From Rhodanobacter sp. B05 (lineage in GTDB: Bacteria; Pseudomonadota; Gammaproteobacteria; Xanthomonadales; Rhodanobacteraceae), in the NCBI RefSeq assembly GCF_002001085.1, contig NZ_MUNU01000016.1, positions 109,178-173,177 on the forward strand: a stretch of 64,000 nucleotides of DNA. The letters run 5' to 3'. Position 1 is the stretch's first letter. Every line of letters begins with the position of its first letter. The position numbers were made by a program, and so were the translations under genes. The notes under the pieces are model-generated. The model ran no database searches. It saw only the letters and a list, made by a program, of their open reading frames with translations, and was not told where the DNA came from. Shown in pieces: positions 26,892 through 35,143 of this stretch.

Positions 26892-27725
26892 TCAGATGTG
26901 CGTCAGTGCGGCGTAGCCGTCACGCGAGTCCGGCCAGCGGGGCACGAAACCACTGGCCAGCAGCCGCGCATTGCTGAGCCGCTTGCTGCCGATGCCGGCT
27001 GGTGCAGGACCCTCGCGCGGTGGTGGTGCGCCGATCAGCCGGGCAAGCTCGTCGTACAGCACATGCAGCGGCAATGGCGTGCTGTCCGTGCCTAGATAGC
27101 ACGCTTGCGGATCGGCCAGCTGCAGCAGGTGCACGATCGCCGCGGCGGCGTCGTCGACGTGGATGCGGTTCGCCCAGTGCGGCGCGGCGCGTGGCGCCTG
27201 CGCGGTGCCGGCGCGCAGGCGATCGAGCAGTTGCAGCCGACCAGGCCCGTACAAGCCGGCCAGCCGCAACACGATGGCGCGGACCGGTTGCGCCGCGAGC
27301 AGTTGCTCGGCCTCCAGCAGTGCGGTTCCATTGAACCCCATCGGCGCGGCCGGCGTGTCCTCGTCCACCCAGTCGCCTTGATGTTCGCCATAGACCGCGC
27401 TGGACGAGACGAACAGCACGCGACGCAAGGTGGCCTGCTCCAGCGTGCCGAGCAGGTGCTGCAGGCCATCGACAAAGGTGGCGCGATACGCCGCCGGGTC
27501 GCGCCGATCCGGCGTCGGCAGATAGACCAGTTGCGTGATGCCGCTCGGCAGCCCGCGCAGCGACTCGGGCCGGGTCAGATCCGCGCGCAGCCACGCGATA
27601 CCTTGATCGCCGGACGCGGGCGGATTCCGGCGCAAGGCGTACACCGCATCGCCGCGCTGGCGCAGCAGGTGCGCCACGCGCAGGCCCAGGTCGCCGCAAC
27701 CGGCCAGCAACACCTGTTCGCTCAC
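26892..27725 (-). CDS. NAD(P)-dependent epimerase/dehydratase-like SDR (YeeZ-type)
   Basis: A 277-residue extended-SDR-fold protein. It has an N-terminal Rossmann motif GCGDLGLRVA (10-19), a loop ending LVYLPTPDRRD, VSSSAVYGEHQGDWVDE with the Ser/Tyr region, and LRLAGLYGPGR (153-163), as in YeeZ and other atypical nucleoside-sugar-like epimerases. The YxxxK catalytic motif is not obvious, so the enzyme may be a variant. It is divergent from aroK with about 35 bases between start codons. Confidence 0.82.
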   Translation of the reverse strand: MSEQVLLAGCGDLGLRVAHLLRQRGDAVYALRRNPPASGDQGIAWLRADLTRPESLRGLPSGITQLVYLPTPDRRDPAAYRATFVDGLQHLLGTLEQATLRRVLFVSSSAVYGEHQGDWVDEDTPAAPMGFNGTALLEAEQLLAAQPVRAIVLRLAGLYGPGRLQLLDRLRAGTAQAPRAAPHWANRIHVDDAAAAIVHLLQLADPQACYLGTDSTPLPLHVLYDELARLIGAPPPREGPAPAGIGSKRLSNARLLASGFVPRWPDSRDGYAALTHI

Positions 27726-27760
27726 CGCGGCGCTCCCTCCGTGCCTGCTAGCATTTGCCC

Positions 27761-28318
27761 ATGAATCCGTCGTGCAACCTGTTCATCGTCGGCCCGACCG
27801 GCGCCGGCAAGACCTCGATCGGGCGGCGACTCGCCGGTCATTATGGACTGTCGTTCGTCGATCTGGACCAGGAGGTCGAGCAGCATTGCGGGGTGGACGT
27901 GAACACGGTGTTCGAGATCGAGGGCGAGGGCGGCTTTCGCCAGCGCGAAAGCACGCTGCTGGATGCGCTGAGCCAGCGCGCCGGCGTGCTGCTGGCCACC
28001 GGCGCCGGCGCGGTGCTCGCCGCCGCCAACCGACAGTGGCTGGTCGAGCGCGGCTTCGTGGTGTGGCTGCAGGCCAGCATCGAGCAGCAGCTCGAACGGC
28101 TCGAACGCGACCAGCGCCGTCCGCTGCTGGCCGTACCTGACCGCCACGCGCGGCTGGCGGCGATGGCCGTCGTGCGCGAGCCGATCTACCGCGAGCTTGC
28201 CGACCTCGCCGTACCCGGCCAACATGGCGGCGTCAGCGCCGCCAGCGAACGTTGCATCGGCCTGATCGACCAGCACTGGCAACGTGCCGCCACTCCTTCG
28301 CCCTTGCATCAGCCATGA
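27761..28318 (+). CDS. aroK: Shikimate kinase
   Basis: Shikimate pathway, ATP-dependent 3-phosphorylation of shikimate; 185 residues. Walker A GPTGAGKTS (residues 11-19), DLDQEVE (substrate-binding Asp), FRQRESTLL (matching FRxxE) and RRPLL in the lid region are present; the usual ATGGG is ATGAG here, a mild variant. ATG at 27761 is preferred over a TTG six bases upstream. The aroB start codon overlaps its stop (ATGA), so the two are translationally coupled. The C-terminal 25 residues are a weakly conserved extension. Confidence 0.92.
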   Translation: MNPSCNLFIVGPTGAGKTSIGRRLAGHYGLSFVDLDQEVEQHCGVDVNTVFEIEGEGGFRQRESTLLDALSQRAGVLLATGAGAVLAAANRQWLVERGFVVWLQASIEQQLERLERDQRRPLLAVPDRHARLAAMAVVREPIYRELADLAVPGQHGGVSAASERCIGLIDQHWQRAATPSPLHQP

Positions 28319-29427
28319 GCAAACCCGCCTTGCACAGCATCCATGTCGCGCTCGGCCTGCGCAGCTATCCGGTATGGATCGGCGCCGGCCTGCTCGCCGA
28401 TCACACGCGCTGGCGTCCGCTGTTGCGTGGCAGGCACGCGCTGGTGATCAGCAATACCACGGTGGCGCCGTTGTACCTGCCGCGGCTCGAGGCGGGGCTG
28501 GCAGGTCTGCACTGGTCGTCGTTCCTGCTCGATGACGGCGAGGCACACAAGAGTTTCGCCAACGTCGGCCGCGCGCTGGACGCACTGGGCCAGCTCGGCG
28601 CCACCCGCGATGCCTGCGTGATCGCGCTGGGCGGCGGCGTGGTCGGCGACCTCGCCGGGTTCAGCGCGGCGTGCTGGATGCGCGGTATCGATTTCATCCA
28701 GATGCCGACCACCTTGCTGGCGATGGTGGATTCCTCGGTCGGCGGCAAGACCGGCGTCAACCTGCCGGTGGGCAAGAACCTCGCCGGTGCATTCCACCAG
28801 CCGCGCGCGGTGATCGCCGACCTCGACACCCTGGCCACACTGCCCGCGCGCGAATACCGCGCCGGCCTCGCCGAAGTGATCAAGGGCGCAGCGATCGGCG
28901 ACGAAGCGTTCTTCGCGTGGCTGGAGCAGCACGCCGATGCGCTGGCCGCACGCGATGTCGATGCCGTGCTGGAGGCGATTGCGCGCAAGGTGCAATACAA
29001 GGCCGGCGTGGTCGCGCGCGACGAAACCGAACAGGGCGAGCGTGCCCTGCTCAATTTCGGCCACACCTTCGGCCATGCGCTGGAAACCGCCGGTCACTAC
29101 ACCACCCTGCTGCACGGGGAAGGTGTCGCGATCGGCATGCTGCTGGCGGCGCAACTGTCCGAACGGCTCGGCATGAGCGAGCCTGTGGACACCGCGCGAC
29201 TGCAACGGCTGCTGCAGCGGCTGGGCCTGCCGGTGGCGATCCCGCCCGGCATGGATGCGCGGCAGCTGCTGGAGCTGATGCGGCTGGACAAGAAAAACGC
29301 CGCCGGCCAGCTGCGCCTGATCCTGTGGCGCGGCATCGGCCGCGCCGAGATCGTCGCCGGGGTGGCCGAGGCGCAGGTGCTGGTCACGCTGGACGCCGCC
29401 ATCGCCGACGCCCGGCCCGCCGATTAG
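28315..29427 (+). CDS. aroB: 3-Dehydroquinate synthase
   Basis: Second step of the shikimate pathway, converting DAHP to 3-dehydroquinate with NAD and a divalent metal; 370 residues. NAD-binding VIALGGGVVGDLAGF, the PTTLLAMVDSSVGGKTGVN segment, the metal-binding Glu in REYRAGLAEVIKGAA and the histidines of NFGHTFGHALE and LHGEGVAIGM are all there. Start ATG 28315 lies in the aroK stop. aroKB order is standard. Confidence 0.95.
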   Translation: MSKPALHSIHVALGLRSYPVWIGAGLLADHTRWRPLLRGRHALVISNTTVAPLYLPRLEAGLAGLHWSSFLLDDGEAHKSFANVGRALDALGQLGATRDACVIALGGGVVGDLAGFSAACWMRGIDFIQMPTTLLAMVDSSVGGKTGVNLPVGKNLAGAFHQPRAVIADLDTLATLPAREYRAGLAEVIKGAAIGDEAFFAWLEQHADALAARDVDAVLEAIARKVQYKAGVVARDETEQGERALLNFGHTFGHALETAGHYTTLLHGEGVAIGMLLAAQLSERLGMSEPVDTARLQRLLQRLGLPVAIPPGMDARQLLELMRLDKKNAAGQLRLILWRGIGRAEIVAGVAEAQVLVTLDAAIADARPAD

Positions 29428-29498
29428 CCCATCAGTCATGCCGACAATCCCGGGCCGGTGGTTTATGGTGAAAGTTACCTCTCGCTCCGGGCATCCCC

Positions 29499-31550
29499 AT
29501 GCATCGCATCCGCTGGATCCTCACCGCCGCCGTCCTGTGCACTTCGAGCGGCTTCGCCGCCACCCCCGCCACGTCCGTCATCGGGATCGATCTCAAGGGC
29601 ATCGACCATGGCGTCCAGCCGGGTGACAACTTCTTCGACTACGCCAACGGCGACTGGCTGAAGACCGCCACGATTCCCGCCGACCGCTCCAGCATCGGCA
29701 GCTTTCTCACCGTCTTCGAAAAGTCGGAGAAGGACACCGCGGAGTTGATCCGCGATGCCGGCGCCAGCCACCCTGCCAGCGGCAGCGATGCGCGCAAGAT
29801 CGCCGACTACTACGCCGCCTGGATGGACACGAGCGCGATCGAACAACATGGCCTGGCGCCGCTCAAGCCCGAGCTGGCGCAGATAGACGCGATCACCACC
29901 CGCGAGGATCTGGCCCGCGTGCTGGGCAGCCGCCTGCGCGCGGATGTCGATCCGATCAATGCGACCCACTTCCACACCGAGAACCTGTTCGGCCTGTTCG
30001 TGACCCAGGGCCTGGAAGATCCCTCGCAGCACATCGCCTACCTGCTGCAGGGCGGCATCGCGATGCCCAGTCGCGACTACTACCTGTCCAGCGACCCGCA
30101 CATGGCGGCATTCCGCGCCAAATATCTTGACTATGTCGCCGCGCTGCTGAAACAGGCCGGCATCGCCGACAGCGACACCAGGGCGAAGACCATCGTGGCG
30201 CTGGAAACGAAGATCGCCAGGGCGCAGGAAAGCCTGCTCGACAGCCAGGACGTGCACAAGGCCAACAACCTGTGGCGCATGGGCGACTTCGCGACGAAGG
30301 CACCGGGGCTGGACTGGACCGCCTACTTCAAGGCCGCTGGCCTGGACGGCCAGCAGCAGATCGACGTGTGGCAACCGGCGGCCATCACCGGCCTGTCCGC
30401 ACTGGTCGCCAGCGAACCGTTGCATGCGTGGAAGGATCTGCTGCAGTTCCACAGCATCGACCACGGCGCCGCCTTGCTGCCGAAAGCGCTTGCCGACCTG
30501 CACTTTGATTTCTACAGCCGCACCCTGCAAGGCACGCCCGAACAGCAGCCGCGCTGGAAGCGTGCGGTGGCCGCCACCAGCAGCGATCTTGGCGACGCCG
30601 TCGGGCAGATCTACGTCCGGAAATATTTCCCCGCTTCGTCCAGGGCTGCCATCGAGCAACTGGTGCAGAACCTGATCGCCGCGTTCGGCCAACGCATCGA
30701 CGATCTCGCCTGGATGACGCCCGCTACCCGCGCGAAGGCCAAGGCCAAGCTCACCACGCTGAAGGTCGGCGTGGGCTACGCCGATCACTGGCGCGACTAT
30801 GCGACGCTGTCGATCAGCCCGGACGACGCCCTCGGCAACCATCTGCGTGCCGAGGAGTTCGAGTACCGGCACCAGCGCGCCAAGCTTGGCCAGCCGGTCG
30901 ACAAGGGCGAATGGTGGATGACGCCGCAGACCGTCAACGCGGTGAACCTGCCGCTGCAGAATGCGCTGAACTTCCCCGCGGCCATCCTGCAGGCGCCGTT
31001 CTTCGACGCCAACGCCGATCCGGCCGCCAACTACGGCGCGATCGGCGCCATCATCGGCCATGAAATCAGCCACAGCTTCGACAACCTGGGCGCCGAGTTC
31101 GATGCCCAGGGCAAGCTGCAGAACTGGTGGACGCCGGCGGACTTGGCCCACTTCCAGGCCGCGACCGCGCAGCTGGCCAGGCAGTTCGACCAATACGAGG
31201 CGCTGCCTGGCCTGCACGTCAGCGGAGCACAGACGCTGGGTGAAGACATCGCCGACGTCTCCGGCCTCACCATCGCGTATCTCGCCTACCACAAGTCACT
31301 CGACGGCAAGCCCGCGCCAGTGATCGACGGCCTCAGCGGCGACCAGCGCTTCTTCCTCGCCTTCGGCCAGGCGTGGCGTTCGAAGATGCGTGACGCAGCC
31401 CTGCGTCAGCGCCTTTCCACCGACGTGCACGCTCCGCCGCAGTTCCGCGCCGAAACCGTGCGCAACCTCGACTCGTGGTATCCCGCGTTCAAGGTGAAGC
31501 CGGGCGACAAGCTGTACCTGGCGCCCGCGGATCGGGTGAAGATCTGGTAG
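29499..31550 (+). CDS. M13-family (neprilysin/PepO-like) zinc metallopeptidase
   Basis: Exported oligopeptidase of 683 residues. A signal peptide (about 1-20, ending GFA) precedes the M13 N-terminal domain (PGDNFFDYANGDWLK at 41-56). Catalytic domain: NAVNLPLQNALNFPAAIL (substrate-binding-like), HEISH zinc motif (521-525), third ligand Glu582 in GEDIAD and the Asp586; C-terminal region keeps CxxW-like end (here VKIW without the Cys). Family peptidases cleave small peptides in the periplasm. It follows aroB after about 70 bases and is ended by a strong hairpin. Confidence 0.93.
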   Translation: MHRIRWILTAAVLCTSSGFAATPATSVIGIDLKGIDHGVQPGDNFFDYANGDWLKTATIPADRSSIGSFLTVFEKSEKDTAELIRDAGASHPASGSDARKIADYYAAWMDTSAIEQHGLAPLKPELAQIDAITTREDLARVLGSRLRADVDPINATHFHTENLFGLFVTQGLEDPSQHIAYLLQGGIAMPSRDYYLSSDPHMAAFRAKYLDYVAALLKQAGIADSDTRAKTIVALETKIARAQESLLDSQDVHKANNLWRMGDFATKAPGLDWTAYFKAAGLDGQQQIDVWQPAAITGLSALVASEPLHAWKDLLQFHSIDHGAALLPKALADLHFDFYSRTLQGTPEQQPRWKRAVAATSSDLGDAVGQIYVRKYFPASSRAAIEQLVQNLIAAFGQRIDDLAWMTPATRAKAKAKLTTLKVGVGYADHWRDYATLSISPDDALGNHLRAEEFEYRHQRAKLGQPVDKGEWWMTPQTVNAVNLPLQNALNFPAAILQAPFFDANADPAANYGAIGAIIGHEISHSFDNLGAEFDAQGKLQNWWTPADLAHFQAATAQLARQFDQYEALPGLHVSGAQTLGEDIADVSGLTIAYLAYHKSLDGKPAPVIDGLSGDQRFFLAFGQAWRSKMRDAALRQRLSTDVHAPPQFRAETVRNLDSWYPAFKVKPGDKLYLAPADRVKIW

Positions 31551-31570
31551 TTTCAAGGCACGCAGATATG

Positions 31571-31600
31571 ACGGGCCGTGGCTGACCAGCCACGGCCCGT
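31571..31600. terminator. Hairpin terminator after the M13 peptidase
   Basis: Perfect 13-bp stem ACGGGCCGTGGCT (31571-31583) with a GACC loop and partner at 31588-31600, followed by TTTGTCC. Confidence 0.85.
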
Positions 31601-31711
31601 TTGTCCTTCACCGCTCCAACCAGACCGGCCGGCCGCGCACGCGTGCAGACCTGGTTGTTCGCCGCACTCAATTCGATCGAGGCCACGGTGCAGCAGTTGG
31701 CGGAGATTGAT

Positions 31712-31807
31712 TTATTCCGCCGCGGCGAAGCGCGGGTCGAGCAACCACGCTGCGCGCTGCAAGGCGCAGGTCATGCACGAACACACCGTGTTGCCCGGCG
31801 CGTCCAT
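31712..31807 (-). CDS. Possible 31-residue cysteine-motif miniprotein after murD2
   Basis: A short frame beginning 6 bases after the murD2 stop codon, in the same phase: MDAPGNTVCSCMTCALQRAA and on to WLLDPRFAAAE. It has three cysteines in CxCxxC spacing, which could bind a metal. Codon choice resembles neighbours. It lacks a clear ribosome-binding site and may depend on re-initiation after murD2. It could also be chance or the tail of a decayed gene. Confidence 0.35.
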   Translation of the reverse strand: MDAPGNTVCSCMTCALQRAAWLLDPRFAAAE

Positions 31808-31813
31808 GCCGGA

Positions 31814-33187
31814 TCAGCCGATACCCAGGCCTTCGATGCCCGTGATCGATGCCCCCTCGAAACCGGCCAGCGTGGCGAAGCGGCGGCCACGTTCGGCGTA
31901 GTCCTTGAACTGGTCGAAGCTGGGCGCGCCGGGAGAGAGCAGGATCACGCCATCACGCGGAGTGCGCGCCTTCGCCTCGACCACGGCGCCGGCCAGATCG
32001 TCGACGCGCGCGATCGGGCAATGTATTCCCGTGCTGCGCAGTGCCGCCTCGATGCGCGCGCCATTGGCGCCCATGCAGACGATGGCGTTGGCAGGTGTCC
32101 TGCGCATCGCTTCGACGAAGGGTGTCCAGTCCAGCCCGCGGTCGTGACCGCCGACCAGCACGGTCACCGCACGCCTGTGCAGGCTTTCCAGTGCCGCCAG
32201 CGTGGCCAGCGGCGTGGTGCTGATCGAATCGTTGACCCAATGCCAGCCATCGCGTTCGCCCAGCGGCTGCAGTCGATGCGGCAGCGGGCGGAAGCTGGCC
32301 AGCGCCGGCGCAGCGGCCGGCGCGTCCATGCCGAGGGCTTCCAGCGCAGCAAGCGCAGCGCAGGCGTTGAGTGCGTTGTGCAGGCCCGGCGCGGTGAGTC
32401 GGTCGATCGGGAAAATCTCTTGTGTGCCGCGGTGGATGAAGCCGTCGGCGACATGCCAGCCATCCGGCTGGCCGAACAGCAGGCGTTGCGGATGCTGCTG
32501 CGTGCGCTCGAGCAGTGCGGGTTGCAGCGCATTGACCAGCAACCGGCGCGAGACGTCGGCCAGCTTCAGCTTGTCGACGACATAGCGTTCGCGCGAGCCG
32601 TGCCAGTCCAGGTGTTCCTCGTACAGGCTGGTGATCACGCCGAGTTCCAGCGGGCCGGCCTCGCCGGTCTGGAAGCTGGACAATTCGATCACCCACAGGT
32701 CCGCTTGCTGATCGAGCAGTTCCAGCAACGGCAGCCCGATATTGCCGGCCAGCGCGGTGCGCACGCCCAGGCTGCGCGCCAGATGCGCGATCAGCGCGCT
32801 GGTGGTGCTCTTGCCCTTGGTGCCGGTGACGGCGACCATGCGTGCCTCGGGCCGATTTTCGAGGGCGTGTTCGCCGAACCACAGCGCGGTGCCGGAGGTA
32901 AACTGCGTACCCTGCGCCTGCGCCGCCAGCAAGGCCGGCTTGTAGGCGGAGATGCCGGGCGATTTCACCACCACGTCGAACCGGCTCAGCATGACGGCAT
33001 CCGGTTCGCCGGCGACGACCTCAAGTGCGGGATCGAACGCGCGCGCCGCGTCGACTTCGGCCGCGCTGCAGAACAGGGTGAAATGCTGTTCGCCGCAGCG
33101 CTGGCGCAGAGCGCGGATCGCCGCGCGACCCTCACGGCCGAAGCCCCAGATCGCGACGCGGCGATGGATCACGTCAACGATGCGCAT
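31814..33187 (-). CDS. murD2: UDP-N-acetylmuramoyl-L-alanine--L-glutamate ligase (MurD2 type)
   Basis: A 457-residue Mur ligase. N-terminal Rossmann-like domain (VAIWGFGREGRAA, 11-23), ATP loop TGTKGKSTT (121-129), NIGLPLLE and SSFQTG central motifs, WVNDSISTTP and HDRGLDWTPF in the C-terminal domain. It is immediately upstream (in chromosome order downstream in transcription) of murL; in Xanthomonas oryzae the same neighbour pair makes peptidoglycan precursor by adding L-Glu and then epimerising it. L-Glu specificity is inferred from this context; sequence alone does not prove it. Transcribed leftward after murL, 108 bases from its stop with a REP palindrome between. Confidence 0.87.
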   Translation of the reverse strand: MRIVDVIHRRVAIWGFGREGRAAIRALRQRCGEQHFTLFCSAAEVDAARAFDPALEVVAGEPDAVMLSRFDVVVKSPGISAYKPALLAAQAQGTQFTSGTALWFGEHALENRPEARMVAVTGTKGKSTTSALIAHLARSLGVRTALAGNIGLPLLELLDQQADLWVIELSSFQTGEAGPLELGVITSLYEEHLDWHGSRERYVVDKLKLADVSRRLLVNALQPALLERTQQHPQRLLFGQPDGWHVADGFIHRGTQEIFPIDRLTAPGLHNALNACAALAALEALGMDAPAAAPALASFRPLPHRLQPLGERDGWHWVNDSISTTPLATLAALESLHRRAVTVLVGGHDRGLDWTPFVEAMRRTPANAIVCMGANGARIEAALRSTGIHCPIARVDDLAGAVVEAKARTPRDGVILLSPGAPSFDQFKDYAERGRRFATLAGFEGASITGIEGLGIG

Positions 33188-33205
33188 GACAGTCCACGCG
33201 AACCC

Positions 33206-33275
33206 GTAGGAGCCCGCTCGCGGGCGATGCCTTTGCCGATTCGATCGGGAGCATCGCCCGCAAGCGGGCTCCTAC
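33206..33275. repeat. REP-type inverted pair between murL and murD2
   Basis: Arms 33206-33230 and 33251-33275, 25 bases each with one mismatch, 20-base loop. Same element as 13726-13750. It lies in the murL-murD2 gap and could attenuate readthrough or stabilise the 3' end of murL mRNA. Confidence 0.85.
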
Positions 33276-33295
33276 GAGGAATACGGGAACACTCA

Positions 33296-34633
33296 TCAAC
33301 CGATCGCCGCCAGCGCGGCCTGCAATCGCGCCGGCACGCGCTGCTCGGGCGACGGCTTCAGCCACGGTTCCAGTGCCAGTTGCGAGGCATCCAGCTGCGG
33401 CAGGATCTCGCTGCGGAAGCGCGCGACCAGCGCGTCTTCCTGCCACTCCGGCCGCTGGCTCAGCGCGAACATCGCAGCGCGCGCCTCGGCGCCCTCGCCC
33501 ACGCATTCGAACGGTTTGTGATCCTGGTATTCCAGCAGCGCGTCGAAGCCGCCGGCCTGGTTCTCGTCATCCAGCAGGTTGCGCCCGAAGATCGACAGCA
33601 GCCGCGGCTTGGGCAGGAACGGCGCCAGCGCGAGGAACACGAAATGGCATTTCGGGCATTGCCCGCACCAGCGATCGACCGGCTTGGGACCGAGCAGCCT
33701 GAAGTTGCGATTGCAACTGGAGAACACGTCGAAGTACGGCGTCAGCTTCGCGAATGCGCGGGTGATCGCCAGCTCGGAATACGGCCGCAGCAGCGAGCAG
33801 TAATCAAGGTCGCTGGCCACGTGCGTGTGCAGCCAGTTGCCCAGCAACTGCTCAAACGCGTAGCCCTTGCTCCACTGGTGGTTCACCTGCTGGCCGTCGT
33901 ATTCCAGCGTGGCCGCCGAGGCGGAACGCTCGTTGGCGAACGCGATCGAGTCGTAGCCATACAGGATCGCGGCAAGCGCGAGGATCGCCGAATTCACCGC
34001 CGTCACCGGGATGTGCCCGTTCCACGCGCCCAACCGGTTCATTTCGAACAGCCCGGGCGCCAGCTCGCGCTGGATGTTCAATGTGGGCAAACCGGTGCGT
34101 TCGGCGCAGGCGGCGATCAGGGCGGAATTGCCGACCCACACCGCCGTCGCTTCGCCGCCGATCGACTTGATCGCCTCGACCGCGACCAGCGAATCCTTGC
34201 CGCCGCCGATCGGCACCAGGGTGCGTTTGGGCAGATTCAACGCGCCCACTGCCGCGGTGACGCCGCCACGCGGGAACGCAATGCGCCCGCGCAGATCCAG
34301 CCCGTTGCGATAGGCGAACTCGGCCAGGCCGTGCAGGTACAGCGCATCGAGCAGGTCGGCGGTGGCATCGTCCAGCGCCCCATTCGCCAGCTCGATCTTC
34401 GGCGGCACGCCAGCCTTGTAGTAGCTGACGCCGGCGATCAGATGCAGCAGTTTCAGCGCCGCGTCGAACGCCGCGCGTCGCTCGGCCGGAATCGTCGGCG
34501 CCTGCGGGAAGCGGATGCGTTCGACCAGCTCCTCGCCGCCGTCGAACGCATACGCCAACTCGGCCACGCCGTCGGCATAGCTGGCACGGGTGAAACGGAA
34601 TACCCGGGTCAGGCGGGGTTGCATGGTCGTCAC
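33296..34633 (-). CDS. murL: UDP-MurNAc-L-alanyl-L-glutamate epimerase MurL
   Basis: A 445-residue enzyme that epimerises the L-Glu of UDP-MurNAc-L-Ala-L-Glu to D-Glu (reported in Xanthomonas). Visible features: an ATP-pyrophosphatase-like P-loop PIGGGKDS (141-148), agreeing with the ATP-dependent mechanism; a SSCNRNFRLL segment and a CGQCPKC cysteine cluster near residues 317-323, probably a metal site. Start: GTG 34633 with GGAGAG 6 bases upstream, or ATG 34624. Neighbour murD2 supplies the substrate. This pair allows D-Glu supply without MurI/free D-Glu for that step. Confidence 0.87.
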   Translation of the reverse strand: MTTMQPRLTRVFRFTRASYADGVAELAYAFDGGEELVERIRFPQAPTIPAERRAAFDAALKLLHLIAGVSYYKAGVPPKIELANGALDDATADLLDALYLHGLAEFAYRNGLDLRGRIAFPRGGVTAAVGALNLPKRTLVPIGGGKDSLVAVEAIKSIGGEATAVWVGNSALIAACAERTGLPTLNIQRELAPGLFEMNRLGAWNGHIPVTAVNSAILALAAILYGYDSIAFANERSASAATLEYDGQQVNHQWSKGYAFEQLLGNWLHTHVASDLDYCSLLRPYSELAITRAFAKLTPYFDVFSSCNRNFRLLGPKPVDRWCGQCPKCHFVFLALAPFLPKPRLLSIFGRNLLDDENQAGGFDALLEYQDHKPFECVGEGAEARAAMFALSQRPEWQEDALVARFRSEILPQLDASQLALEPWLKPSPEQRVPARLQAALAAIG

Positions 34634-35061
34634 TCTTCACTCTCCGACGCGCCTGGCTCCCTCTCCCCTTTGGCGACTGAAAGGAGTCCCCTTGTGGGTG
34701 GAGGAGGGCTGGGGTGAGGGGACGGCTCTGCAGCAGCCCCCAGAATCACCTCAAGCACGCTCTCGATGTTCGTCAATGCTTCATTGTTCCAGAAACGCAG
34801 CACGTGGTATCCCCTGGTTTGCAGATGTTGCGTGCGGCGCTCGTCGTATTCCTGCTGCTCCGCATGCTGGCCGCCATCCAGTTCAACGACCAGCATGGCC
34901 TCGTTGCAGGCAAAATCAACGATGTAGTGGTCGATCTCATGTTGCCGGCGGAACTTGTAGCCACACAACTGCCGGTTGCGCAGCCGATACCAGAGTTTTT
35001 GTTCCGCATCCGTCATGTGCTGGCGCAATCCGCGCGCTCGGTTTACGTTTTGGCGTTTCAT
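34630..35061 (-). CDS. DUF559 / Vsr-like endonuclease-domain protein
   Basis: A 143-residue protein of the DUF559 family, PD-(D/E)XK/Vsr fold. It shows RARGLRQHMTDAEQKLWYRLRNRQ, FRRQHEIDHYIVDFAC, and ELDGGQH (the D..ExDG catalytic core), followed by GYHVLRFWNNEAL. The C-terminal tail (SPHPSPPPPTRGLLSVAKGERE) is encoded by an intergenic-type repeat read as protein. Start ATG 35061, GGAG about 10 bases upstream; a longer frame to 35106 is less likely. It overlaps the murL GTG start by a few bases. Presumed nuclease, biological role unknown. Confidence 0.88.
   Translation of the reverse strand: MKRQNVNRARGLRQHMTDAEQKLWYRLRNRQLCGYKFRRQHEIDHYIVDFACNEAMLVVELDGGQHAEQQEYDERRTQHLQTRGYHVLRFWNNEALTNIESVLEVILGAAAEPSPHPSPPPPTRGLLSVAKGEREPGASESEE
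34655..34724. repeat. CCCTCACCC-type repeat forming the DUF559 gene's 3' end
   Basis: Plus strand reads GGCTCCCTCTCCCC ... AGTCCCCTTGTGGG ... GGGCTGGGGTGAGGGGAC. Similar blocks (CTCCCTCTC, AGTCCCCTTG, GGGTGAGGGG) occur inverted at 22441-22512. Here it is translated as the low-complexity tail of the endonuclease-like protein. Confidence 0.65.
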
Positions 35062-35099
35062 CCTTGAAAGGCTCCTTTGTCGGGTCTGTCGCGCGTGGC

Positions 35100-35138
35100 C
35101 CCTCACCTCGATCCTCTCCCCAGAGGGGAGAGGAGGAA
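35100..35138. repeat. Repeat half on the 5' side of the DUF559 gene
   Basis: CCCCTCACCTCGATCCTCTCCCC/AGAGGGGAGAGG, with the palindrome CCTCTCCCCAGAGGGGAGAGG. Same class as 34655-34724 and 37889-37988; it puts related sequence on both sides of the endonuclease-like gene. Confidence 0.65.
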
Positions 35139-35143
35139 AAGCG

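Noticed and set aside
31601..34717. Plus-strand frame of 1,038 codons
   Set aside because: Antisense to murD2, murL and part of the DUF559 gene, which carry clear family motifs. High GC keeps antisense frames open.
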